DNA of 8,240 nucleotides. Origin: Paramuribaculum sp. (GTDB taxonomy: Bacteria > Bacteroidota > Bacteroidia > Bacteroidales > Muribaculaceae). The translations under genes and the position numbers were made by a program. The stretch covers positions 1-8,240 of the forward strand of contig JAIDXU010000191.1 of the NCBI GenBank assembly GCA_029058455.1, given 5' to 3'. Positions 1 through 6,742 of this stretch are shown here, one piece after another; the stretch's first letter is position 1; each line of letters starts with the position of its first letter. The notes beneath the pieces were generated by a model, which was not told where the DNA came from, ran no database searches, and worked only from the letters and a program-made list of their open reading frames with translations.

Positions 1-45
1 TAATAAAAAATGCTAAAATTCGACAAAATAGACCTTTTTGAGTCT

Positions 46-118
46 TTGACAGATGGCGTGTCAACCAACTCAGCCCGTTGGTAATCCTAACAATTAATCC
101 CCTAAAATGGTTGAATTG
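46..118. other. Structure-rich intergenic stretch, no gene recognised
   Basis: Bases 1-310 carry no convincing gene. Within them, two adjacent stem-loops have 6-bp stems and 7-base loops: TTGACA (46-51) with TGTCAA (59-64), and ACCAAC (64-69) with GTTGGT (77-82). A further pair, TCAACCA (61-67) with TGGTTGA (108-114), would exclude both. CAATT (91-95) can also pair with AATTG (114-118). The 7-base loops recall tRNA arms, but no cloverleaf, T-loop or CCA end can be built. The stretch could be the end of an upstream transcript, a decayed RNA gene or a regulatory RNA. The repeats are seen directly; any function is unknown. Confidence 0.4.
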
Positions 119-202
119 TCATTCCTGAATTTCATTTGACTGAACATATCGTGATTCTGTGATAAGGCTAATATATTATAATGTGTAAAAAGGGAGGGGA
201 TG

Positions 203-234
203 TTTGCCTATGTCAAAAAAAATGAGTAATTTTG
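203..234 (+). promoter_or_regulatory. Bacteroidetes-type promoter of gyrB
   Basis: A TTTG at 203-206 (-33 element) is followed after exactly 20 bases by TAATTTTG at 227-234. This fits the TAnnTTTG -7 element recognised by the Bacteroidetes primary sigma factor, with the usual 19-21 base spacing. Transcription would start near 240, giving a leader of about 70 bases before the gyrB start codon. No other match of this quality was seen in the 310 bases upstream of gyrB. Confidence 0.8.
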
Positions 235-243
235 TAGTCAAAT

Positions 244-266
244 CCGGAGCGAAAAAGCGCCTCCGG
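244..266 (+). other. Hairpin at the 5' end of the gyrB leader
   Basis: CCGGAGCG (244-251) pairs with CGCCTCCGG (258-266) as eight base pairs with one bulged C, closing on the loop AAAAAG. It begins only a few bases after the predicted transcription start and is the only GC-rich element in an otherwise AT-rich leader. No U-run follows, so it is not an intrinsic terminator. A 5'-terminal stem of this kind could protect the message from decay or take part in control of gyrB; both roles are inference. Confidence 0.5.
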
Positions 267-310
267 CCAAGCTTAGAAGATCAAGAAAACACAATAAATT
301 TATAATATCT

Positions 311-2263
311 ATGTCAGATATTTTTGAAGACGACAATCTCAGCAATGAGGAATATGGCGCCAGCAGTATTCAGGTGCTCGAAGGCCTCGAGGCTGTGAGA
401 AAACGCCCCGCCATGTATATCGGCGACATCAGTGTGAAGGGTCTCCACCATTTGGTATATGAGGTGGTTGACAATTCGATAGATGAAGCTCTTGCCGGTT
501 TTGCAACTCATATAGATGTGATCATCAATCCCGACAACTCGATTACGGTAGAGGATAACGGTCGCGGTATTCCCGTCGATATGCACGAAAAAGAACACAA
601 AAGCGCCCTCGAGGTGGTTTTGACAGTGCTTCATGCCGGCGGTAAATTCAACAAAAGCTCATATAAGGTTTCAGGCGGCCTGCATGGTGTAGGTGTGTCG
701 TGTGTAAACGCGTTGTCAACCTATCTACGCGCCGAGGTTCGCAGAAACGGCAATGTCTACATGCAGGAATACAGCTGCGGCAAGCCCACCAGCGAATTGC
801 AGATCATCGGTGAGTCGGATACCACCGGTACTACAGTGACCTTCCGTCCTGACCCCACTATATTTACTGAAACGGTCTACGATTATAACACTCTGGCAAG
901 CCGTTTGCGCGACCTCGCGTTTCTTAATGCCGGCATAACTCTTACACTCACCGACATGCGTCACTTAGACGCCGAGGGTAATCCCCGCCGGGAGGTGTTC
1001 TATTCCGCCCGCGGATTGCAGGAGTTTGTGGAATATATCGATTCAAACAAAGAGAGTCTTATCAACGACGTGATTCACCTCAACACCGAGCGTGGAGGAA
1101 TACCCGTCGAGGTGGCCATGACCTATAACAACACCTATAATGAGAATGTCTATTCGTTTGTAAACAATATCAATACAATCGAGGGCGGCACACACCTCAC
1201 CGGTTTCCGCCGCGGTCTTACCACAACTCTCAAGAAGTATGCCGAGGATAACAAGATGCTCGAAAAGCTCAAAATCGACATCTCTTCCGACGACTTCCGC
1301 GAGGGCCTCACCGCCGTTGTGTCGGTAAAGGTCATGGAGCCTCAGTTTGAGGGTCAGACCAAGACAAAGCTCGGCAACAACGAAGTTATGGGTGCCGTGA
1401 GCGCCGCCGTGAGCGAGGCTCTGAGAAACTATCTTGAGGAGCATCCCCGTCAGGCCAAGACAATTGTTGAGAAGGTTATCATTGCAGCCCAGGCCCGTCA
1501 TGCCGCCTATAATGCCCGTGTAAAGATACAGCGCAAGAGCCCTCTGGCCGGAGGCGGACTTCCCGGCAAGCTGGCCGATTGTTCGAGCCGCACAGCCGAG
1601 GATTGTGAGCTCTTCCTTGTCGAGGGTGATTCTGCGGGCGGTACCGCAAAGCAGGGCCGCAACCGCACCTATCAGGCCATTCTTCCCCTGCGAGGCAAAA
1701 TCCTCAATGTCGAGAAAGCTATGGACCACAAGATTTTCGACAATCAGGAAATCACCGCCATGTTCAGGGCTATGCGCGTGACCATCGGCACCGAAGATGA
1801 TCCCAAAGAGGTGAATATCTCAAAGATAGCCTATCATAAGATTATCATCATGACTGATGCCGATGTCGACGGCAGTCACATCGCCACTCTGCTCATGACT
1901 TTCTTCTTCCGCCGCATGCGCCCCGTTATTGAAAACGGTTATCTCTATATCGCCACCCCGCCGCTCTACAAATGTATGAGAGGTAAGGTCGAGGAATATT
2001 GCTGGACTGATCAGCAGGTGCAGCAGTTTATCGACAAATATGGCGACAAAACCCGTGTGCAGCGATATAAAGGTCTTGGTGAGATGAGCGCCGAAGAATT
2101 GCGCGACACCACTATGGATCCCGAAAAACGACTTCTCAAGCAGGTTACTATCAACGACGCCGCCGCTGCCGACCGTATCTTCTCCATGCTCATGGGTGAG
2201 GATGTCGCTCCCCGCCGCGACTTTATCGAGGCTAATGCCAACTACGCAACCATTGATGCCTGA
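311..2263 (+). CDS. gyrB: DNA gyrase subunit B
   Basis: This is the ATPase subunit of DNA gyrase, which works with GyrA in the cytoplasm to introduce negative supercoils at the cost of ATP. The 650 residues match the usual length of the short GyrB type. The N-terminal GHKL ATPase domain shows the catalytic glutamate E51 and N55 in EVVDNSIDEA, DNGRGIP at 82-88 and the glycine-rich lid GGLHGVG at 122-128. QTKTKLG at 349-355 lies in the transducer domain. The TOPRIM domain shows EGDSAGG (438-444) and the metal-binding DADVDGSH (516-523). QRYKGLGEM at 584-592 marks the C-terminal part. R85 and R145 align with the aminocoumarin-contact residues R76 and R136 of E. coli, and R461 sits where E. coli has K447. 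The ATG at 311 is preceded by an AT-rich leader without a Shine-Dalgarno motif and is driven by the promoter at 203-234. ParE is the main alternative, but the TOPRIM context (AKQGRNR, ILPLRGKILNVEKA) reads as GyrB. Confidence 0.97.
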   Translation: MSDIFEDDNLSNEEYGASSIQVLEGLEAVRKRPAMYIGDISVKGLHHLVYEVVDNSIDEALAGFATHIDVIINPDNSITVEDNGRGIPVDMHEKEHKSALEVVLTVLHAGGKFNKSSYKVSGGLHGVGVSCVNALSTYLRAEVRRNGNVYMQEYSCGKPTSELQIIGESDTTGTTVTFRPDPTIFTETVYDYNTLASRLRDLAFLNAGITLTLTDMRHLDAEGNPRREVFYSARGLQEFVEYIDSNKESLINDVIHLNTERGGIPVEVAMTYNNTYNENVYSFVNNINTIEGGTHLTGFRRGLTTTLKKYAEDNKMLEKLKIDISSDDFREGLTAVVSVKVMEPQFEGQTKTKLGNNEVMGAVSAAVSEALRNYLEEHPRQAKTIVEKVIIAAQARHAAYNARVKIQRKSPLAGGGLPGKLADCSSRTAEDCELFLVEGDSAGGTAKQGRNRTYQAILPLRGKILNVEKAMDHKIFDNQEITAMFRAMRVTIGTEDDPKEVNISKIAYHKIIIMTDADVDGSHIATLLMTFFFRRMRPVIENGYLYIATPPLYKCMRGKVEEYCWTDQQVQQFIDKYGDKTRVQRYKGLGEMSAEELRDTTMDPEKRLLKQVTINDAAAADRIFSMLMGEDVAPRRDFIEANANYATIDA

Positions 2264-2345
2264 TTAGCTTATATTTCAGGCTCACACTTAAATATACAAC
2301 AGGCAACTGAGCCAAACAATAAGGCGCGGTTGCTTGTTGTTTTTT
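2258..2345 (+). terminator. gyrB intrinsic terminator with possible competing hairpins
   Basis: CAACAGGCAAC (2297-2307) pairs with GTTGCTTGTTG (2329-2339) over 11 bp with one G-U pair. Six T's follow at 2340-2345, so this looks like a Rho-independent terminator. The loop holds a small inner stem, GCC (2311-2313) with GGC (2323-2325). Two upstream pairings are also possible. GCCTGA (2258-2263, containing the gyrB stop codon) can pair with TCAGGC (2276-2281). GGCTCA (2279-2284) can pair with TGAGCC (2308-2313). The second pairing shares bases with the first and crosses the terminator stem. The next gene, rnr, starts only 36 bases after the T-run, with no promoter visible between them. Confidence 0.8.
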
Positions 2346-2381
2346 ATATACGGACTTCCGTTACCCTCTAAACTCATAACC

Positions 2382-4658
2382 ATGTCACGAAAACAAGTCA
2401 CAAAGAAAAGAGCCGCTGCCGGCGACAGCTCTGTTGAGCCGAAGCTCACCAGCAAGCAGCTGCGACAACTCATCATAGATTTTGTAGCTAACCAGAAAAA
2501 CAACACTTTCAACCACAAGCAGGTAGCCTATGCCATCGACGCCACGGGTCCTACCTATGCGCGCCCGATTGAGGCTATCCTCCAGACAATGGCATTTGAC
2601 GGCGACCTGATTGAGGAAGGCCGCGGGTCATATCGCGCTCCCAACCGCAGCAATGTGGCCACGGGAGTGTTTGTGCGACGGGCCAACGGTAAAAACTCGG
2701 TCGTTACCGACAATGACGGTGAGACAATCTCTGTGGCCGAGCGCAACAGTATGCATGCCCTCAACGGCGACCGTGTTAAGGTTATAATCGCCGCCCGCCG
2801 CAAAGGTGTTGAGCCTGAGGCCGAAGTGGTTGAGATAATCGAAGAAAAAGAGCAGAGATTTATAGGTGTGCTTCATGTTGAGAAACTATATGCCACACTC
2901 CAGACCGATTCGAAATTTCTCGCTACCGATATTATAATTCCCCGCGACAAACTCAAGGGGGGGCGCACAGGCGACAAGGCTATCGTGAAGATTACATCAT
3001 GGCCTGATGACGCAAAATGCCCTGTGGGTGAGGTGATTGACATTCTCGGAGCAAGCGGAGACAACAATACCGAGATGCATGCAATTCTCGCCGAATTCGG
3101 ATTGCCCTACCGCTATCCCAAGAATGTGGAGGAAGCCGCCGACAAAATTTCGGCCGGTATTACTCCCGACGAGGTTGCAAAGAGAGTCGATCTGAGAGGG
3201 GTTACAACATTTACCATCGACCCCCGCGACGCAAAAGACTTTGACGACGCCTTGTCGTTCCGCAAACTTCCCAACGGCAACTATGAGGTCGGCGTGCATA
3301 TCGCCGACGTGACCCATTATGTAAAGCCCGATACCATTATCGACCGTGAGGCCAAGAACAGAGCCACCTCGGTCTATCTTGTCGACAGAACCGTGCCGAT
3401 GTTGCCCGAACATCTGAGCAACGGAATCTGCTCCCTGCGCCCCGATGAGGATAAACTTACATTCAGCGTTCTCTTCGAAATCGATAAGGATGCCAAGGTC
3501 AGGAAGTCGCGTATATGCCGCACGGTTACCCGCTCGATACGCCGATTCACCTATGAGGAAGCTCAGGAAGTGATCGAAACCGGCAAGGGTGATCTTGTTG
3601 AGGAGATAACGATTCTCAACGACCTCGCCAAGAAGCTCAGGGCAGAGCGTTTTGCCGACGGCTCCGTTGAGTTTGAGCGCGCCGAGGTGAGGTTTGAAAT
3701 CGACGATAAGGGTCATCCCGTAAGCGTGTATTTCAAGGAAGCCAAAGATGCCAACAAGCTTATCGAGGAATTTATGCTGCTTGCCAACCGCACGGTCGCT
3801 ACCTTTGTAGGGCGCCCCGGCGACGGAAAGAAAGCCAAGTCGTTTGTATATAGAGTGCATGATATGCCCGACCCCGGCAAACTTGCCGACCTTGCCAAAA
3901 TTGCCCGCACTTTCGGCCTTAAGGTCAAGGAGACCGGTTCGTCGCGTGAGGTCAACCGCTCGATCAACAATATGCTCAAGGACGTGAAAGGACGCGGCGA
4001 GGAGAATTTCCTCTCCACACTCGCCATCCGTTCAATGGCAAAGGCTGTCTATACCACCCTCAATATCGGTCACTACGGCCTGGCATTTGACTATTACACT
4101 CATTTCACCTCTCCCATACGCCGTTATCCCGACATGATGGTTCACCGTTTGCTGGAACGCTATCTCGACAACGGACGGTCGGTAAATGTGCAGAAACTCG
4201 AAGACCTCTGTAAACACAGTTCAGATATGGAGCAGCTTGCCGCCAACGCCGAGCGCGCTTCCATAAAATACAAGCAGGTTGAATATATGGCCGATCATCT
4301 CGGTGAGATATATGAAGGCACCGTGAGCGGTGTGACCGAATGGGGTCTCTATGTGGAGCTCGACGACAATATGTGCGAGGGTCTGGTGCCTGTGCGCGAT
4401 CTTCCCGGCGACTATTATGATTTTGATGAGAAGAATTACTCGCTTGTGGGCCGTCGCACCGGAGTGCGCTATCGCCTCGGCGATAAGGTCAAGGTTCAGG
4501 TGGCCCGCTGCTCTCTCGAGCGCAAACAGCTTGATTTCGCTCTTGTTGACGACGAAGGTCATCCTGTGATCGACACCCTCGGCAATACGAAAGCGGTCGA
4601 TACCAAAAAGCGCGGTTCAAAGAAGAAAAATGCCTCCGGGCGCAAACGCAGAAAATAA
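2382..4658 (+). CDS. rnr: Ribonuclease R (3'-to-5' exoribonuclease, RNase II family)
   Basis: RNase R degrades RNA processively from the 3' end in the cytoplasm. It can pass through structured regions and acts in mRNA decay, rRNA quality control and tmRNA processing. The protein has 758 residues, normal for the family. An N-terminal winged-helix-like region (about 23-82) is followed by two cold-shock OB domains (about 93-150 and 159-237) and the RNB catalytic domain (about 268-600). DPRDAKDFDDA at 280-290 supplies the metal-binding aspartates D280, D286, D288 and D289. HYGLAFDYYTHFTSPIRRYPD spans 564-584. An S1 domain lies at 641-721, and a strongly basic tail (KKRGSKKK, then GRKRRK) ends the protein. 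I chose the ATG at 2382. An in-frame TTG at 2334 would lie inside the upstream terminator stem and adds a hydrophobic 16-residue leader not expected in this enzyme. No promoter is obvious just upstream. The stop codon shares one base with the folB start. Confidence 0.96.
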   Translation: MSRKQVTKKRAAAGDSSVEPKLTSKQLRQLIIDFVANQKNNTFNHKQVAYAIDATGPTYARPIEAILQTMAFDGDLIEEGRGSYRAPNRSNVATGVFVRRANGKNSVVTDNDGETISVAERNSMHALNGDRVKVIIAARRKGVEPEAEVVEIIEEKEQRFIGVLHVEKLYATLQTDSKFLATDIIIPRDKLKGGRTGDKAIVKITSWPDDAKCPVGEVIDILGASGDNNTEMHAILAEFGLPYRYPKNVEEAADKISAGITPDEVAKRVDLRGVTTFTIDPRDAKDFDDALSFRKLPNGNYEVGVHIADVTHYVKPDTIIDREAKNRATSVYLVDRTVPMLPEHLSNGICSLRPDEDKLTFSVLFEIDKDAKVRKSRICRTVTRSIRRFTYEEAQEVIETGKGDLVEEITILNDLAKKLRAERFADGSVEFERAEVRFEIDDKGHPVSVYFKEAKDANKLIEEFMLLANRTVATFVGRPGDGKKAKSFVYRVHDMPDPGKLADLAKIARTFGLKVKETGSSREVNRSINNMLKDVKGRGEENFLSTLAIRSMAKAVYTTLNIGHYGLAFDYYTHFTSPIRRYPDMMVHRLLERYLDNGRSVNVQKLEDLCKHSSDMEQLAANAERASIKYKQVEYMADHLGEIYEGTVSGVTEWGLYVELDDNMCEGLVPVRDLPGDYYDFDEKNYSLVGRRTGVRYRLGDKVKVQVARCSLERKQLDFALVDDEGHPVIDTLGNTKAVDTKKRGSKKKNASGRKRRK

Positions 4659-5035
4659 TGACCGGAGCCAAAACAGTTATCACGCTCACCGACATGCGCT
4701 TCTACTCCCGTCACGGTGTGATGGAGCAGGAGCGGTCGGTGGGCAACGACTTTCTTGTGAGTGTCACTATTGAGCTTGACCGGTGTGTGAGTTCCGATGA
4801 GCTTGCCGACACGGTGAGCTATGCTGATGTGGCTGCAGTGGTGGCCGCGCGCATGAATCAACCCTCGCGTCTGATAGAACACTGTTCATGGACAATAGCC
4901 GAAGATCTGCTTCATGCGCCCTTCGGCAACCGAATCAACCGGCTTACGGTGAAAGTCACCAAACCTACCCCTCCGATAGCGGGAATCGAAATGGCCGGCG
5001 CGGCGGTCGAGACCGTGTGGAAACGTGAAGGGTAA
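4658..5035 (+). CDS. folB: Dihydroneopterin aldolase
   Basis: FolB converts 7,8-dihydroneopterin to 6-hydroxymethyl-7,8-dihydropterin and glycolaldehyde in the folate pathway, acting as a cytoplasmic oligomer. The 125 residues match the usual length of about 120. Family motifs are present: MRFYSRHGVMEQER (13-26), DTVSYADV (51-58), LIEHCSWTIAEDLL (72-85) and VTKPTPPIAG (100-109). By alignment with the S. aureus enzyme, E25, Y55, E74 and K102 correspond to its active-site residues E22, Y54, E74 and K100. The ATG shares its A with the rnr stop codon (TAATG), so translation is probably coupled to rnr and the two are almost certainly co-transcribed. No other folate gene is in the window. No internal promoter was recognised. 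Confidence 0.94.
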   Translation: MTGAKTVITLTDMRFYSRHGVMEQERSVGNDFLVSVTIELDRCVSSDELADTVSYADVAAVVAARMNQPSRLIEHCSWTIAEDLLHAPFGNRINRLTVKVTKPTPPIAGIEMAGAAVETVWKREG

Positions 5036-5099
5036 ATCAGACCGGCAGAGCTGATTTGACCGATAATTCCTCATATCGGAAACTTAAAAAAAATAAGTT
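5034..5099 (+). other. Three tandem hairpins after folB
   Basis: AAATCAG (5034-5040) pairs with CTGATTT (5051-5057), starting within the folB stop codon. CCGATA (5060-5065) pairs with TATCGG (5074-5079). AACTTA (5081-5086) pairs with TAAGTT (5094-5099) around a seven-A loop. None is followed by a proper T-run, so none is a textbook intrinsic terminator. The cluster may still mark the 3' end of the rnr-folB message, either as a weak terminator or as a barrier to exonucleases. Confidence 0.45.
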
Positions 5100-5143
5100 G
5101 GAAAATCTGAGGGAGTATGTGATGCTATGTCGGGAAAAATGTT

Positions 5144-5151
5144 TATTTTTG
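5144..5151 (+). promoter_or_regulatory. Probable -7 element of the mdh promoter
   Basis: TATTTTTG matches the Bacteroidetes TAnnTTTG -7 element. No good -33 TTTG is found 19-21 bases upstream; the nearest candidate is TGTG at 5118-5121, 22 bases away. Transcription would start near 5158, giving an mdh leader of about 95 bases that is AT-rich just before the start codon and has no Shine-Dalgarno motif. A short pairing, TTGAG (5198-5202) with CTCAA (5221-5225), is possible in the leader but weak. Confidence 0.55.
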
Positions 5152-5253
5152 CAATTGATAGCTGCGTGAGCGTCAAGTCGGCCCGCTGACCGGCGTTTTG
5201 AGCCATGCGGTGATTTTTCCCTCAACCATTTATAAAATTTATTCATATCAATT

Positions 5254-6183
5254 ATGTCGAAAGTTACAGTCGTAGGCGCCGGAAATGTGGGCGCCACTTG
5301 TGCCAACGTATTGGTTACACAGGGCATCGCCGATGAGGTTGTGCTCATTGACATCAAGCCCGGTTTCTCAGAAGGCAAGGCAATGGATATCATGCAGACC
5401 GCAAATATCCTTCACCTTGACAGCCGTCTCACCGGTGTTACCAACGATTATGCCATGACCGCCGGCAGCGACATGGTGGTTATCACTTCAGGCGTTCCCC
5501 GCAAACCCGGCATGACCCGCGAAGAACTTATCGGTGTAAACGCCGGTATCGTTAAGTCGGTTACCGAGAGCGTTCTTGCTCACTCACCCAATGCCGTGAT
5601 TCTCTGCGTGGCCAATCCTATGGACACCATGACCTATCTCATCCACAAGATTTCAGGTCTTCCCAAAAACCGTATCATCGGCATGGGTGGAGCTCTCGAC
5701 AGCGCCCGCTTCAAATACTATCTCACCCAGGCTCTCAAAGCCAACGCCAATGACGTTGACGGCATGGTGATCGGTGGCCACGGCGACACAACCATGATTC
5801 CCCTCAAGCGCTTCGCTACCTGGAGAGGTGTGCCTGTTGCCGAATATCTCGCTGCTGAGGAACTCGACAAAGTAGCTGCCGACACAATGGTTGGCGGTGC
5901 TACTCTCACCGGTCTGCTCGGCACTTCTGCATGGATCGCTCCCGGTGCTGCCGCTGCTCAGTGTGTAGCTGCCGTGCTCGGTGACCAGAAGAAAGTCATC
6001 ACCTGCTCAGCTCTTCTCGAAGGCGAATATGGTGAAAAGGATCTCTGCATCGGTGTTCCCTGTCTCCTTGGCCGCAACGGTATCGAGAAGATTGTTGAAC
6101 TCCCCCTCAACGACGAAGAAAAAGCCCTCTTCAAGAAGAGCGCCGAGGCTGTTCACAAAACCAATGCAGCTCTCCCTTGCTGA
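5254..6183 (+). CDS. mdh: Malate dehydrogenase (NAD-dependent, LDH-like class)
   Basis: This enzyme interconverts malate and oxaloacetate with NAD in the cytoplasm. In gut Bacteroidales it mainly feeds the reductive branch towards fumarate and succinate. The 309 residues fit the LDH-like MDH class (about 310). The Rossmann motif GAGNVG lies at 8-13, and D33 at the end of the second strand favours NAD over NADP. R83 in GVPRKPGMTR marks malate rather than lactate specificity, and R89 is the second substrate arginine. N121 (VANPMD), D149 and R152 (GALDSARF) and the catalytic H176 (GGHGD) complete the active site. The ATG at 5254 places the Rossmann motif at the normal distance from the N-terminus. 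The gene probably has its own promoter (5144-5151), and its stop codon lies 11 bases before the thioredoxin-like lipoprotein gene. Confidence 0.96.
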   Translation: MSKVTVVGAGNVGATCANVLVTQGIADEVVLIDIKPGFSEGKAMDIMQTANILHLDSRLTGVTNDYAMTAGSDMVVITSGVPRKPGMTREELIGVNAGIVKSVTESVLAHSPNAVILCVANPMDTMTYLIHKISGLPKNRIIGMGGALDSARFKYYLTQALKANANDVDGMVIGGHGDTTMIPLKRFATWRGVPVAEYLAAEELDKVAADTMVGGATLTGLLGTSAWIAPGAAAAQCVAAVLGDQKKVITCSALLEGEYGEKDLCIGVPCLLGRNGIEKIVELPLNDEEKALFKKSAEAVHKTNAALPC

Positions 6184-6194
6184 GAATCCGAGAT

Positions 6195-6650
6195 ATGAAA
6201 AAGATTTTCATTCCCTCGCTTGTAGCCCTTGCCATGATGGCAATGTCGGCTTGCAACTCTTCTCAGAAACAGGAGGAGAACAATGTGGCCGAAGAAGCTG
6301 CTGTTGAGGAAGTAGCTCCCGTAGCAGAAGGTGTGATTGAACTCACTACCGACACTGTAGATATGGCAGCCTATGGTGGTCTGCCCGTGTTTATCGACTT
6401 CAACGCCACATGGTGCGGCCCCTGCAAGGCATACGGCCCCACCTATCACGCTGTTGCCGAAAAATATGCCGGCAAAGCCACATTCCTTTCGGTTGACGTT
6501 GACAAAAATCCGAGCGTTGCCAAGAAGTATGTAGGCGATTATATTCCTCAGACCACCGCTATTGCCGCCAACGGTTCTGTTGTCAGCAAAGTGGGTATGC
6601 TCTCAGAGGAAGAACTGACCGCTCTCGTTGACTCTGTGCTCAGCCTCTAA
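6195..6650 (+). CDS. Thioredoxin-fold lipoprotein
   Basis: This is a predicted thiol-disulfide protein of 151 residues, tethered by lipid in the envelope. A basic and hydrophobic signal peptide ends in MSAC, giving lipidation at C20; methionine at the -3 position is a little unusual. An acidic, Glu/Ala-rich linker (about 21-46) leads to a thioredoxin domain (about 47-151). That domain has the redox motif WCGPC (73-77) and a cis-proline at P118 (YIPQT). WCGPC is the motif of classical reducing thioredoxins, so the protein may reduce periplasmic disulfides, but it needs an electron donor not seen here. The ATG at 6195 is preferred because it starts the signal peptide; an in-frame TTG at 6177 overlaps mdh and adds charged residues ahead of it. 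The gene lies 11 bases after mdh and before a strong terminator, so co-transcription with mdh is likely. The exact partner and substrate are unknown. Confidence 0.88.
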   Translation: MKKIFIPSLVALAMMAMSACNSSQKQEENNVAEEAAVEEVAPVAEGVIELTTDTVDMAAYGGLPVFIDFNATWCGPCKAYGPTYHAVAEKYAGKATFLSVDVDKNPSVAKKYVGDYIPQTTAIAANGSVVSKVGMLSEEELTALVDSVLSL

Positions 6651-6668
6651 GAGTCATAGAATCATAGT

Positions 6669-6720
6669 AAAAAAGATAATCGTTCCCTGACTGTCATGTC
6701 GGAGAACGATTATCTTTTTT
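6669..6720. terminator. Strong bidirectional intrinsic terminator
   Basis: AAAAAAGATAATCGTTC (6669-6685) is perfectly complementary to GAACGATTATCTTTTTT (6704-6720). The 18-base loop can itself pair (CTGAC 6687-6691 with GTCGG 6698-6702), making an almost continuous hairpin. The A-tract on one side and T-tract on the other let it work on both strands. It would end the mdh to thioredoxin-lipoprotein transcript 19 bases after that stop codon, and the minus-strand lipoprotein transcript 22 bases after its stop codon at 6743. Confidence 0.92.
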
Positions 6721-6742
6721 ATTGTTTCGGCAAGTGAGATTT

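Noticed and set aside
10..84. A 24-codon open frame starting at the ATG at 10, directly after two stop codons, and a 14-codon frame at 53-97.
   Set aside because: Too short, no recognisable product or promoter, and they overlap the hairpins at 46-82; chance frames are expected at this size.
46..118. A tRNA gene suggested by the 7-base loops.
   Set aside because: No acceptor stem, no T-loop consensus and no cloverleaf could be assembled on either strand.
1043..1729. A 228-codon minus-strand frame inside gyrB.
   Set aside because: It lies fully antisense to a gene with intact conserved motifs, has no recognisable domain, and reflects codon bias of the sense gene.
2997..3860. A 287-codon minus-strand frame inside rnr.
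   Set aside because: It is antisense to the RNase R catalytic domain, with no recognisable product; a codon-bias shadow.
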